From contig NC_089320.1 in the NCBI RefSeq assembly GCF_036669915.1, positions 2,479,129 to 2,543,128 of the forward strand: a stretch of 64,000 nucleotides of DNA. The letters are read 5' to 3'. The translations under genes and the position numbers were made by a program. Below the pieces are notes generated by a model, which worked only from the letters and a program-made list of their open reading frames with translations, was not told the DNA's origin and did not search any database. Below, piece after piece: positions 22,801 to 34,000 of the stretch. Positions within the stretch are counted from its first letter, which is position 1. Each line of letters starts with the position of its first letter. This stretch comes from Pocillopora verrucosa (taxonomy: Eukaryota > Cnidaria > Anthozoa > Scleractinia > Pocilloporidae).

Positions 22801-25534
22801 TTAGAGTTTGCCGACAGGGATTTGATTTCTAGACACGTTTCATTTGAGTTTGTTGCGTTGATCATACTATAGAAACTTCAAGCACGAGAAAAGGATTTGG
22901 AAACATCCAGAAAAGATACAGAAAGGAAACTTGTAGAGGCCAATTTTGAAACAAAACAGGTATGTTTGTCCCTCCACTGATCAAATTTTTTGTAGTTACT
23001 TTGTGGACTGAATAAGAGAAATGGCTTGTGCACTGTGTATGTGTTTCATCCTTAGCGCTATATGTACCATTTACGGTTTCTATAATGGAAAGTCTACCAA
23101 CCCTCTTTTTGTGGAAGATCCACTGTCAAATTGGCAGGGCGCTAGATTTTGATCAGGAGGTCTGGGTTCGAAATCAGGCCGGGTCATTGTGCTGCAGTCT
23201 CGGGCAAGACACATTACTCTGCAATGTAACTCTTCACTAAGAGTATGAATAAGAACTGGTGAATTGTCGGGGAAATCCCCCTGGAAATGCCAAGGGTTGG
23301 TGAAGTGGAAGGGAGAGAGGGGTAACTTTCACTGGACTCGAACCCACTCAGGAGAAGCATCCATACTATTCGTTCCTTCATGCTACAGAAACATGACTAA
23401 GTTCAGGCAACCCTGTGAATCAGATCCTTAAGCAAACGTTTCTTCTTTAACTCGTTAGTGTTATGTTGTAGGTAGCTGCTGGTGATGTTTCTGTTCTTTA
23501 CAGAAACTCCCTATGGGTTGTTCAAAGTAAGAGCGCCCTCTTAATGATATTTTCTGTTATTCAATGTCTTGTTTTTTAGGTTTCTGAGAATTTGCGCGAA
23601 GCTCAAGAATGGTTCAAATCAAAATTTGGAAGCCTACAGGCTGAGTTAGTACGATCAAGGTACGGCTATCAGATGTACAAATAAAATTAAATGGATCTAT
23701 CTATTTTACTAAGGCTACAAACTCGCTGCGTCGTTTTGTGCACAGTTTACCGTGACCTTCTACCGTCGTAAAATATACAAGAAAAATGCGCTCCAGTACC
23801 CTCCCTAAAACGGGAGGAAAATTTTGAGCGCATTTAGATCGAGTGTCTTCAATCAATCAATCATTTGTTTTAACACGTTTCGTCGAGGAGCTAAGAACTC
23901 GTTCAAAATACGAACGTGTATAAATAAGATCTATAGTACAACATCATTCCATCTTAAAACAACTCAGTAAATATATAAAAACTAGCAATAAACACATAGA
24001 ACGTAAAAAGCTAAATCCTAAACTAAAAAATAGCTGTAAAATGTGACCAGAAGACCATAAGACACGTTCTAAAGAGCCGCAATCTTGCAATTTACTTTTG
24101 AAGTTATTGACATCCCTTGAAAGACGTACTTGAGAGGGCAAATTGTTCCATAACTTAGTGAACAAGTAAGAGAAAAAAAATGCCTTTTTAACGTTAAAGT
24201 TAAAATTAGGCAATTCCAAAGACAAGCCTCACCTCTAAGCCCATACGGTGTATGCCTGTAATTAAAAAGGTTTCCAAGATAAGAAGGTTCCATACCCTTT
24301 AAGCATTTAAAAAGAAGCATCAGCGTCTGATTTAAGCGCTGACGATATAAGGATTTCATGCCAGCCATAGTGAGCGGCTCGTCGTATGACATTGACCTCT
24401 TATGCCTTATAAAAACAAAACATTGACTCATTATGCTTCTTCAAGGGAAAACCTAATAAATCACAATTACAAATCAGAACAAAGAAGCCAATGAGAACTC
24501 GTAAGAAAAAACATAGAAATTGCCGGACGCGAGGGAAGGGCGATTGATTAAAGGTACAATTCGCGTAACTTTTACATCTGATTGGTTGAGATGGTGGCAC
24601 GAGATTCTTTAGAGCAATCAGAGAGAAAAAATCAACGCAGAAGTCTGAATCTTCTGCAAAGTGTCTTACCATTTGATACGTTTCTTTTTCTTTCGCAGAA
24701 AAGTACAGGAGGCGCTCGAAAAAGAAAACAAAGAAAACTTTAAGAAAAGGGATGAGGAAAAAAGAAAAGTTGACGAAGCCACGGAAAAAGCCAAGGAACT
24801 TATGAGAGTAAGAAAGGAAGGAAGGAAGGGTTGTTATGATTTTGCGCTATGTTCTGAGATGTTTGGTACCTCAAGCTGCAGCGCAGTCTGCGAGTGCTGT
24901 GCGCAGAAGCGTGGAAATTGACTGGCCTTGCTTGATAGCAAAACGCCAGTTCAACGAGACTCAGTTTTGTCACTTCTTATAACTGTCATGTAACATTAAC
25001 GGACGGAAATGTTTAGCTCTAACAATTGGAGGAAGGCCCAAGTGAGCTCGACTTCAAGACACCTGTTGCTGCATTAGCTGATCCATGTTTCTCTCCGCAG
25101 GCGAGCCGAATGACCATCAGCAAACTGGCCAGTGACGTGGCTGAAAATCACTGGGAAACAAAAGGAATGAAACATGCTTTACAGGCCGAGAGGGACTATA
25201 ACCTAATGACGACACAAAAGTTGGAAAGACTTAAGGTAAGAACGATTCACATACTGGAGTAGGAACGGGGTTGCGAAGTGAAAGAACATGCAAAAGCAAT
25301 GTAAGCCGGTGATAAATAAAAACTAATTCTGGCGTAAGAAGAGGAGTTGTCGAGCCTTACCGAAGGTGTTGCGCATGTCTTTTTCTCTCAAACAATCTAC
25401 ACTTCACTTACTGAGTCACCTGTTATTTCTCTCATCTATTCTTATTGTTTCTAACGCCACAGGAATCTACTTCACGGCAGATGGAAGGCTTAGCGATGGA
25501 GCTGGACACCTTGCGTCGGTCAACACGAAGATGA
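10874..25534 (+). CDS. CCDC150: Coiled-coil domain-containing protein 150
   Basis: Twenty-seven exons keep one frame through every junction and encode about 1144 aa, close to the vertebrate protein as I recall it (about 1100 aa). Coding exons: 10874-11503, 12240-12486, 13057-13100, 13278-13370, 13548-13780, 14313-14397, 14845-14937, 15034-15102, 15843-15935, 16428-16511, 16695-16745, 16894-16950, 17373-17435, 18000-18128, 18619-18788, 19123-19216, 19962-20131, 20277-20406, 20710-20916, 21442-21510, 21948-22024, 22363-22426, 22873-22959, 23580-23659, 24699-24807, 25101-25235, 25463-25534. The product is almost wholly coiled coil with no catalytic domain. Landmarks that recall CCDC150 are EILQRNYEQMVSRVCRAES, ESKNRLAFEKGSLQ and EAQEWFKSKFGSLQAEL. 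The CCDC150 role is little known; expression in ciliated/testis tissue is reported for mammals. A second ATG at 10895 has a better context and may be the real start. Exon 26 could alternatively begin at 25032, in frame. Introns carry many repeats. Confidence 0.88.
12697..12950 (-). mobile_element. tRNA-derived SINE in CCDC150 intron 2
   Basis: On the minus strand a tRNA-like head (GTGCACTGGACT then a B-box-like GGTCCAAGCTCAAGATC) is followed by a body with CTGTCAGGGAAGCC, GGGATGGACTTGCATCCC, CCAGGGGGGAG and an end near TTGTTGCTTCATG. The same head-body order occurs at 23110-23400, 44868-45095, 49655-49920 and 63715-64000, which defines one SINE family in this window. Confidence 0.65.
15719..15780 (-). 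repeat. tRNA-like fragment (A-box half)
   Basis: The minus strand reads GCGGTAGCCAAGCGGTTAGAGCG, the shape of a tRNA D-arm/A box, followed by CTTGACTCCGTGTC. No B box or acceptor partner is found, so this is a truncated tRNA-derived repeat rather than a tRNA gene. It sits just before CCDC150 exon 9. Confidence 0.4.
18369..18555. mobile_element. TTAA-flanked MITE in CCDC150 intron 14
   Basis: TTAA at 18369-18372 and 18552-18555 bounds an element with ends TTAACCCTTGAAC and GGTGTTAAGGGTTAA. Internal sequence (ATTGTCAAACAAATTCTCCT) is shared with partial copies near 14560, 29600 and 42765. Confidence 0.7.
20485..20640. repeat. Dispersed GC-box/CCAAT repeat, copy 1
   Basis: Contains GCGCGGGAAAAC, a run ending ACCAAGTCGCGATTGGTT, TTGATCGGTCGAGAACG and GACCAATCA. 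The same order of words recurs at 20953-21060, 22165-22285 and 24520-24650, and at 38640-38770, 57960-58085 and 62300-62405 in one or the other orientation. Length is roughly 110-160 bp. The TE class is not recognised. Confidence 0.65.
20953..21060. repeat. Dispersed GC-box/CCAAT repeat, copy 2
   Basis: Same family as 20485-20640: AAGCGCGGGAAAACGCGGGT, then CAAGTCACG, TCTGATTGGTCGAACGGTGG and GACCAATTACAGAGCGAAG. It lies in the intron after CCDC150 exon 19, only 500 bp from copy 1. Confidence 0.65.
22165..22285. repeat. Dispersed GC-box/CCAAT repeat, copy 3
   Basis: Words AACGCGCAGGAAAACGCGAG, TCTGATTGGTTGAGAATG and GACCAATCACAAAGCGAAG in the same order as the other copies. It lies in the intron after CCDC150 exon 21. 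Confidence 0.6.
23110..23400 (+). mobile_element. tRNA-derived SINE in CCDC150 intron 23
   Basis: The head has TTGGCAGGGCGCTAGA and a good B box (GGGTTCGAAATC). The body runs to TTCCTTCATGCTACAGAAAC at about 23375-23394, the same terminal word as the other members. Orientation is the same as CCDC150. Confidence 0.65.
23940..24425 (-). mobile_element. 3' remnant of a non-LTR retrotransposon reverse transcriptase
   Basis: Two overlapping minus-strand frames together read like the C-terminal end of a CR1/L2-type reverse transcriptase ORF: LLFKCLKGMEPSYLGNLF, then about 45 residues later TKLWNNLPSQVRLS and NNFKSKL. The frame shifts between them near 24220, so it is dead. It is antisense to CCDC150, in intron 24. 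Only the tail of the ORF is present, as expected of a 5'-truncated insertion. Confidence 0.75.
24520..24650. repeat. Dispersed GC-box/CCAAT repeat, copy 4
   Basis: Carries GACGCGAGGGAAGGGCG, TCTGATTGGTTGAGATGG and AGAGCAATCAGAGAG, the same word order as the other copies. It adjoins the retrotransposon remnant in CCDC150 intron 24. Confidence 0.5.
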
Positions 25535-25866
25535 CAGCGGTATGCCATCTTTGTTGTCAGACATGAATAACGTAGCGTGATCTTACGTGATCAACTGGAA
25601 GGCGTTATCACGCGTTACTTAAGCGGAAATAGTTCGTTGCCAAAAAATACTCATATATTTATTCAGCTAAACTGTCTAAAAAGTAAAACACAAGTTTGTA
25701 CAGTTTTTGTCTACAGTTTCAACGGAACAGCAGTGTGTACTTATCAACTTGTATCTCATACCTGGTAATGTGTAAATATATTTATTTTGATAAACAGCGC
25801 AAGGTCTTATTTTTATATCGGAGAGACTACTTAACAAGGTTTAAAACGTCGTAACCAGTCATAAGA

Positions 25867-25872
25867 AATAAA
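25867..25872 (+). terminator. CCDC150 poly(A) signal
   Basis: AATAAA lies 333 bp past the CCDC150 stop codon and is the first canonical hexamer found downstream in this orientation. Confidence 0.55.
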
Positions 25873-26608
25873 GCCTTTGCTATTTTTAGGTAACTGAACT
25901 CGAGATATGTAGGTAAGAAGTGGTTTCCGAAATATTTATTCTTCTATCTGATTTTGAATTAAAACTAAAATGTTTCCAATGAGTTTTCACCATGTGCAAT
26001 TTTTTTAAAGTACATCCTCAACCTATTCGTCAAAGACCTTCCTCATTCACTGTACTGACCCAGTCAGTATTTCTATCTGATCTAAAGTAACTAAATTGAT
26101 ACAATCGTCACTGATTCTCTTTGGTTATTCTCGGAAAGGACAGAGTCGTGTGCCAAAAATTCCTAATAAAATCTGTGCGGAAAAAGTAGAATACTTTTTC
26201 TCGCATTGGTGTGACACAACGATTGGCTATTGACACCATTGAGGTTTTGGATTCTCTCTCGAAATGCGCTCTTTTGAAAATATTTGAATCTGAGGTTGTG
26301 TGACAAAAAGTCTTTTGAATCCAGAAATTCCATACCCCAAGAGGAGTTAAGGAATAATTGTGAATCCGATTCTTAGGAAACGCAATTAAGTAAAAGAAAA
26401 AGAAAAAAAAAAGGAAGCATCGAATCCCTAAAGAATATATGCGCAGCGACTGTTTCTCTCGCAAATATCTGGTCGATATAAAACCCCGCGAAACCATGTA
26501 ATCCCCAAACTCCTACACTTCCGCCCTCCCCCCCCCCCCCCCCCCGTCCCTAAATTACCTTTAATATACAGCCATTTTGGTAAACTACACACCCGAATAA
26601 TACTTTGT
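25873..26608. other. Tail-to-tail spacer between CCDC150 and the GPCR gene
   Basis: No gene seen. It contains an 18-base poly-C run at 26528-26545, which may be length-variable. On the minus strand a TTTATT at 25935-25940 reads as an AATAAA that could serve the GPCR transcript, about 670 bp from its stop codon. Confidence 0.45.
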
Positions 26609-27535
26609 CTAACTAGAATAGCAACATCGTTTGACAGTGTCTTTCACTGCTTGTCTGACTTCTCTGATCTTCCAACAGTAAAGAAACGGGTTGAGACTGG
26701 AATTGAAGAGCACAAGTGTGCCTGTGTACAGCTCCCCAGCAAAAGCTGCCGATCTAAAAGTGTAAGTGAAAGCTCTCGGAAGATAACATGCAACTAATGT
26801 TATTTGGATCCAGAGTGCTGCAGAAACTGTCTTACGGTATCGAACAATGTTCAAAGGAGTTCCTTCTCCGTTTGGCTGCCAGGAGTTGGCTGTCATTTGC
26901 ACTTGGTGACGGTGCAGACGAATGAAGATCTTCGCGTAACAAAAAAATGAAGTTATTAAACACAGCCCTATTACTCCGGTCTTCACGTTGGTGAAAATTT
27001 CGAAATTCCAAAAACGTTCTGCGAAAGCGACTGCAATAGCCACAACGCAGAAGCAGGTTAAAATTGAACCAACTCGTGTTATTGTTACAGTGTGTCTGTA
27101 TCGCAGGCCCAGTTTCAGCGCAAGAAGTCTGTCCACACTCACAGCTGTTACTGTCAACAAAGACACTCCACCGAAAATTACGCTGAGGAGGCTTTCCCAG
27201 ATATTAAAGGGCGAGCACAAATTTCGCACTTCGTACATCTTGAATAGCAACTGTGCGGCAAACATCGGGTGAGATATCAAACCAACGCAAAGATCTGTAA
27301 TTGCAAGGCAACGAAGCAAGAGCTTGGACGGCGGATGCAGCGAAGACTCCTTGTGAAGAGCGAAGAGGATCAGGACATTCCCTAAAGTTGCAGCAACGGA
27401 AAGGAAAATGTTGACTGATGCAAGAACTATGTAATGAAATCCTTCGAGTTTATCAGCTTCACAAAAATCCTGCGTCGTTGTGGGCTGCCTTTGTTCAGTA
27501 AAGTTTGTCATCTCTTCAATAAGTGAAAACGACAA
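26609..27535 (-). CDS. Class A (rhodopsin-family) GPCR, intronless
   Basis: 308-aa seven-transmembrane protein in one exon. Class A landmarks in order: NFT glycosylation site near the N terminus; GNVLIL in TM1; LAITDLCVG in TM2; VDRLLAL as a DRY variant after TM3; CYLPRAF in the TM6 CWxP position; and SLNPFLY, the NPxxY motif, in TM7. The TM4-TM5 linker is very short and lacks a cysteine, so the usual TM3-ECL2 disulfide cannot form. That feature is known in melanocortin, cannabinoid and related receptors, and intronless receptors of this type are abundant in cnidarians. It is expected at the plasma membrane coupling to G proteins; the ligand cannot be told. The tail ends KRCCYSS, with possible palmitoylated cysteines. 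No close paralogue lies in the window. Confidence 0.9.
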   Translation of the reverse strand: MSFSLIEEMTNFTEQRQPTTTQDFCEADKLEGFHYIVLASVNIFLSVAATLGNVLILFALHKESSLHPPSKLLLRCLAITDLCVGLISHPMFAAQLLFKMYEVRNLCSPFNIWESLLSVIFGGVSLLTVTAVSVDRLLALKLGLRYRHTVTITRVGSILTCFCVVAIAVAFAERFWNFEIFTNVKTGVIGLCLITSFFCYAKIFIRLHRHQVQMTANSWQPNGEGTPLNIVRYRKTVSAALWIQITLVACYLPRAFTYTFRSAAFAGELYTGTLVLFNSSLNPFLYCWKIREVRQAVKDTVKRCCYSS

Positions 27536-30500
27536 TGTTGCCCTATCGTAAAAATTTAGAGACTGAACGCGAAGTCTCGGTGCCGCGTAATAAATGACTC
27601 AGCAAAAACAAAAGAAAACCGTTAATAATTAGCGTAATATCAGGGCAAGGTTTATGAGCATTCATATCCCCTAGCAAAATTATTTATAACACGGCTAACT
27701 TAGGAAGCAGGTGATATGAATCGAATTCTGTGTTATGGTTGGTGACCCGAGCAGGTACTGTCTAAACTGGGTTATATCTATCACGATTTTATCGCAATGG
27801 AATTGCAATGAAATCGCAACCAAACAAAAAAAAAGTAAAATACAAGCAGTATTTATCTAACAGTTTTGTGGCGTAAAGTTTGTTCTGCATATCGACCTGT
27901 TCTTGGCCAATATCCAGCACTTTCACTTCCCGCGTGGTCAAAAACACTCACATATTGGACGCACATTTTACCCTAAAATATCCTGGAAGCATCCGCTTGT
28001 AAACGTTTTACAAGCAGAATCATCGAGAAAAACTTACGAGCGCCTACATAAATACATGGTGCATGGAACATTACGAGTCCAGTTTAAAATGGTTTTCAGA
28101 ATCCGTATCTTGTACCAAGAAAATCTCACAGAGTCTAATTTTTTCGTGAATTTTGCGGATTATCCTTGATCAGCTACGATAATTTCGCACAGAAAAAAAT
28201 AAAACAGCAAAATAGAGTGCCTCCTAAATTTACCACGTTCAATTCACATGGACAAAAAACATCCGCTTTTAATGAAATTTGTTACTGAGGCCATCTATGT
28301 CAAACGAAAACAAAAGCATCAAACGGAGAAAGAAATGTATTGTACTGGATAGGCAAAAATTAGTTCCCAGCGGAACTTTCAATGATCTTGAGCCATAAAA
28401 GTGTCTTACTGCAAACACAAAAAATTCACACTTACAAAAGATCTGTAGCTCCTGTAAGATTTCTTCGCTCGCCGTATCTGCATTCAGAAAGCGTTCGCTT
28501 GGGAGAGCTTTGAGAGTACGATCTTTTAGTTACTATCCTGTTTACAATTACATTGCTTTTGCTATATTTACTCTAAAAGAAAAAAACACATCAACTGGGT
28601 GCTAATGTTTCCTGTTATTTTACTGACTCTGATATAAAAAGTAACATACCGAGGTTAAAAGGCCCATAAAAATGTTATATAAGACTTATTACATATGTCT
28701 TTAAGCGCTCTCGACCGGAAAAACACATTTCAGTGCCACTTTTAACAACGTTGGGCCAATAAAACTTTAGCCGTCTGAAAAGGTATATATTTCATCTCGT
28801 GCAACTGCGAACAGATACGTGACGGTTCTTTATAAAGCTTCAATAGCTTCAACTGCATAATTTCGAATTGGAACAGTATCCTGTTTTCAAATCCATTGTT
28901 TGTGCTGAATGCATCACTAACACAATTTCCCGCAAACTTGCTTCGCTCAAAGCTTTTAAAGGGCGCTCTCCTGCAATAATTTTGAACCTTCGAGCACAAG
29001 ATGTTCAATTTTTATCTTGTTTACAGATAGTTTCTGCAATGTCTACTCCCCAAAAGCAAAAATACAAAAAGTATCTACTGCGTGATTATGATTCCCGTTT
29101 TTTCCTGACTCTGAAGGAACAGTAACATACCCTAGTTAAAAGGCCCGTAAACATATTACATAACACTCATTACATAACATGCATGACCCTTTTAGTGTTC
29201 TCGACAGGAGAAACGTACTTGGCACTCCTAACAACCATAAACTAATTAAACTCCCAGCCGTCTGAAAAATTATATATTTCCTATCATGCAACCACAAACT
29301 GATAAGTGACGTTACTATTCAATGGTATCCACTTTCAGAGAGCATTTGCCTTCAAGAGCTTCAACTTAATAATTTCTCATCAGTACTTTATGATCCTGTT
29401 TACAGAACCATCTGCTCGCTGCTTAAGTTTCCCCTATTATTACCCCGACTTCAAAGGAAAGCGTGCGCAATTACGTAACCTGATTAACCTTTCAACTCTT
29501 CATAGTGACTAGTATCTAATTTCTCATTGCAGTGTCATTGCTGAATCAAACACAAGTCATGAGAATTAAGGAATTGATCATCCTTGTAAGATGCTTTTCA
29601 TTTTCAAACAATTTCTCCTTGTCAGCACCAAAGGAAATGTATGGAAAACATGTATACTGATGTTCGGTTCACGCTGATGAAGCTTTTGCAGATTACCCAT
29701 TACACGATACACATGAAACTGCGCCATTTTCTTAGATGAAGGAACTGCAGTGTGCCACTTTTCACAATAATAAGCTGATAAAATTATCAGGTTTGATTCA
29801 CTTATAATATTTCTCGTATCATTTTGAGAATTGACAGCGAATTGTCCGAAAACACAGAACAGATAAACTGTAAGTTGTTGTTAAGTCTGATGATGTAAAC
29901 TTGTAAAACGTCGTGGCAAAATTGACAAGAAGCTGCAGTAACGAAATTTCCACAATTACCGTATTTTAATTAACTCATTTCCATGTTCTCACCTTGCAGT
30001 GCCGAGAAAAAGCACAAAAACAAAGCGCTACATTAGTGGAAGGAAGGAGGTCAAATTTAGGACAAAGCGTGGTTTTAAATAAAATAATTAAATAACGAGC
30101 TAGAGATTTCTATCGCGCGATAGTTGATGTAGGGCCCCCGAATCAACTATTAATCAAAGAAGGTGAGAGTGAGTAGTTCATTTCTTTTCGTACAAATCTA
30201 CTGGTCTTTCAAAACGTAAGTACAAGACGAGCTGGTTTTTTTGTCATTTTGAAAAAAATTGGTTTTTCTTCTCTGATAACACCTGTTTAATCTACCAAGG
30301 TTATAGTTGGCCTGCATGCCCACTCATGTCTACCGTTACTGTAGTAAAAGCTATGATTAGAATGAACCACAGAGAATCAGGGCAGGAGCCAATCAGATTC
30401 GGTTAGAGACAAATAGTCAAGTTGGAGATAGTCAGTCAGACAGTGGCCAAAGAGAAGGGAAGCGAGAAAAGTTAATGCACTGCCGGTAGAACTGATGCAG

Positions 30501-31007
30501 ATAGCAGGGAATAAAAAGACCAATGTCAGGAGCCATGCTGCCTTCTGCTTAGCGTGGCACTTTCTGCAGCTTCTTTCCTTCCAACCAAAGCTCTAACAGT
30601 GTTTTGTAAAATCCACTCTAAATATAAATTTTTTAGCATTAGAACAATCGTTCTGAGATGAATGCAAATATGAAGTTTTTATGATACACTATTTACAACG
30701 AGAACACTTCCACAAAATAAGAACAAACCTCTAAAAAGCACTACGAGCTTCTCAGCTTTACACAAAACTTAGCAACATACACTTTGTATAAATCCATCGA
30801 TACAAATTAACAAAAACAGCAGAAAAGACTTAGAGGTGGAATTTCGTGACGGTACTTCACTGACGGAAAACATTTCATCAATTCCCTGATCTACAAGGCG
30901 ATTTCCTCAAGTGTTGTTGAGAGTGTGAAGAGCTTTGCAATGTCGTAAGCCATTTCAAAACTTCTTTGTGAAGTCCTCTTCAGTTTTGACTGAACTTGAT
31001 TCTGAAG
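27536..31007. other. Gene-free stretch between GPCR 5' end and ARMC3 3' end
   Basis: No exon recognised on either strand. The part nearest 27536 should hold the GPCR promoter but no clear core motif stands out. The middle is taken up by the diverged tandem duplication at about 28490-29420 and a TTAA-type MITE fragment at about 29486-29670. The right end should include the ARMC3 3' untranslated region. Confidence 0.5.
28490..29420. repeat. Diverged tandem duplication, unit about 480 bp
   Basis: Words repeat in the same order in two adjacent units: CTGTTTACA, then TGACTCTGA followed by AGTAACATACC, GGTTAAAAGGCCCATAAA versus AGTTAAAAGGCCCGTAAA, TCTCGAC(C/A)GGA, then AGCCGTCTGAAAA and TATATATTTC. 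First unit about 28500-28880, second about 28985-29380, with the start of a third (GATCCTGTTTACAGAACC) at 29391. No open frame is kept between units. Confidence 0.65.
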
Positions 31008-34000
31008 CTAAAGCCTTTGGTAGAGAGTGGCCTCGGGCGAGTCAGTACTCATTAGTCGTCCAGGGATGTGCATAAGATCGACGATGTAACTCTTTGGAGG
31101 GAACTTAGGTTGACCATCCTAAATAACAAAGGAAAAAAAAAGGAATAGGAGTACAGGGCGTGCAATTAATTTTTATTTTTCTGATAGCCACTTGGTTCCT
31201 AAATTTTTCAAAGTGGTAGCCAATTCGAAAAAAGTTGGTCGCCATCTTTAAAGATTAACAAAACCCTTTTTTTCCGCTGTCAGCGTTCTAGATAGGCCCT
31301 CCAAAATTAAGTTAGGAAAAAGATCTTTCACTTGCCACAAAGTGGACACTAGGATGGATGATATACAACGTTCAAGTTCACCTTAATCCAAGATGGCGTA
31401 TAGTCATCGATCGAGATGCACGTGCTGCGTTTTGGAAACAAACTTAACGAGGAAGTTTGCCGCGGATTTATCTTTTCAAATCGTTTAAACTCAGTATATC
31501 TCTAGGTAAGGTTATGATGAAGCATTCTGGTCGCCAATTTGGCGACTAATTTTCAGGATTTGGTCGCCAAAGAAAAAAATTCAGTCGCATTGGTGCCTGT
31601 ATTAGGCGCAAGTTTACGCTCCGCATTAGAAAATGAAATCTTCCATAACAAGACCGGATCCCGTTTAAGCAATAGGAGAACTTTCAATTGAGAGTCGAAC
31701 GTTATCCGAGACTCAAGATGATTTGCTCCATAGTGCTCCATGATTGGTCTAAAATCTCCTGCTATCATTTTAACCAATCTGATGCAAGATTAAAACGAGC
31801 GTGACCTGGCAACTACAATGTTCTCGCCTGTGCACTGAGTTATCATTGCCCTGCTCTTTGATATTTCCCGTTGTCACGACTGATCGTTCTCATTATTTTT
31901 AACCCGGCCTTACACACTCAATTGAACGGCGTGCACTATCACCGGAAAGCCGTCGCTTAAGTCTTTCAGTTAATTATCACAGTTGTTGTTTCAGTATACA
32001 TATCCTTTCCTTGCATTTCACTTCAACTAATAGCGTTAGTTTTCTCACCTTCACCTCGTCACAGAGCATCACCTCGTTCCAGGCCCTGTTATAATCTCCT
32101 CGGACCAAAGAACAGCTCAAAGCAATGCGATCAGCAAGAGCCTGGAGAGAGAAGTACTATTAATTAAACAAACCGAAATACATCACAACAGACTACACAA
32201 GTCTCAGAATGCAAGAGAACAAAAGCTTTCCTTTCAAAGCTAGGGTTCCATATAAAAGCTTAACGTCGCTTCTCACTATTACAGTTTGGCCGCAGAAGAA
32301 CCCTCAACCATCGCAGAATTTCATGATTTTCAGTATCGCGCAGATCTCGTTAGTGTCAATAATCACCATCTAACAGCTTAGAAAAGCCGGGCGTCAATTT
32401 TTAAAGTGGAGCCTGGACACAACTTCACGAGCGCAGCATAAACGGCACTACGCATAAGCAAACTATTAAAACTACTGAGTTTTCTGAGGTCATGTAGCGG
32501 ACTCTCGACCGACCAATGAAAAGAGAGAAACAGTTCATCGAATGATGTATGATATTCTTTTTGTCGGGAATATTGACTGATTTATGGGCCACAATTACCT
32601 TAAAAAGCAAAGCTCTGTGATAATATATTCCAGTCTGTATCTTGCCGATGGGAATAATGTTGGAGTTGAGCTCCACCTTCAGTTGACCGATTGGCAGCTC
32701 ATAGCTGAAGGTGGAGAGGGATTCTCTGTCGACCGATCCCCCCATCTTATTACTGACAAAACTGCAAAGAAGGAAAAAAACGTTAAGTAGACATTATGCT
32801 GAGATGCCTTTGCCACTTTGCTATACATTGGTGAGTTGAAAAAGCCATTGGCCTGTTTCTGGAATGTCCCGATCTCTTCAGAAATGAAGACATATTCAAA
32901 ATCTTTATCAAAGGAATATTAGAGTAGGTGTTGACTCAGAAACCAGTCCATTTGTTTCCTTATATATTCAGTGTCTGAATTCCAAAACTACCAGCAATTC
33001 GATTTTAAACACGATAGACGAAAAAACAGTTGTTAGGGACTGGTAACAAATGGGACTTCTAAGTGACAGGCTTGAAGGCGCGAGAGTTCAATTTTTTTCT
33101 TCTTATTGAGGCAGCGCGGAGTTAATTTTAACGTAAAGGAAACTAAAAATACTGTTTCTGTAAAATAGAGAAACACAAAAGAGGCAATAATGAACCTAGA
33201 AAGAAAAATAAGTTTAAGGATAGAAAAGATTAACATAGATACATGATAAGAGGTACGAGCTGTTTACCTTGCAAGAGCCTCTACTTGTTCTGTGGTCGTG
33301 TTCAACGGCTGAATAGTGTTTCGAACCTCCTCAATGTACCCCTGAAATACCTCATCCATGGGGGGCTGCCAGTTAGGCGCTTCATCTTGTTGCGTGGTTG
33401 AGACCTCCGATGAAGCGGCCTCTTCTTCCCTTTGTTTCTGTTCTTCTCGTTCGCGCATGATTTTACTTTTGCTTCATCGAAATAGAAAAATAAACTTGTG
33501 GTCTTGTTGACAAAAACATTATGGAGAAAAATCTCCGAAGTTAACGGTCGCAAAAGGTTTGTCACTCTTTATTTAAAACTTCTATGATACCGAGTGGCAT
33601 TCAATCAGGACATCGTTATGTCACAAGGCACAATATTCCCCCCGTTCCCCCCGCGGGGCAACCCAAGGGCATTTGACTGTCGTCCGTGCATGGGGAGGTG
33701 GGGAATTTGAGCATTGCCTAGCGGGAGTGGGGAACTTGAATTAGAAGTGTCAAGTCGTTCCAGCGGAATACAAAGAGGGGGAAAGTGCCGGTGAGGGGAA
33801 GAGGGGTTGTTGAAGCTTTATATATCATTATCATTCATTAATTTACTATAATTACTTCAAATAGAACGGTATTTGTATGGGTATATTTTTGCGACAACGT
33901 TTTCCCATAACACCTATGGCAAACATCTCGATTATGAAATCACAGCCAAAAGATTTCTACCTTCTCAAGTCTTTGTTAGATTTGCTTCCTTTTGCCAATT

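Noticed and set aside
26988-27272. 94-codon plus-strand frame
   Set aside because: Antisense shadow of the GPCR coding sequence.
31190-31600. Repeated TTGGTCGCCA-type words in the last ARMC3 intron as a possible gene
   Set aside because: No open frame or splice sites; looks like a small diverged repeat.
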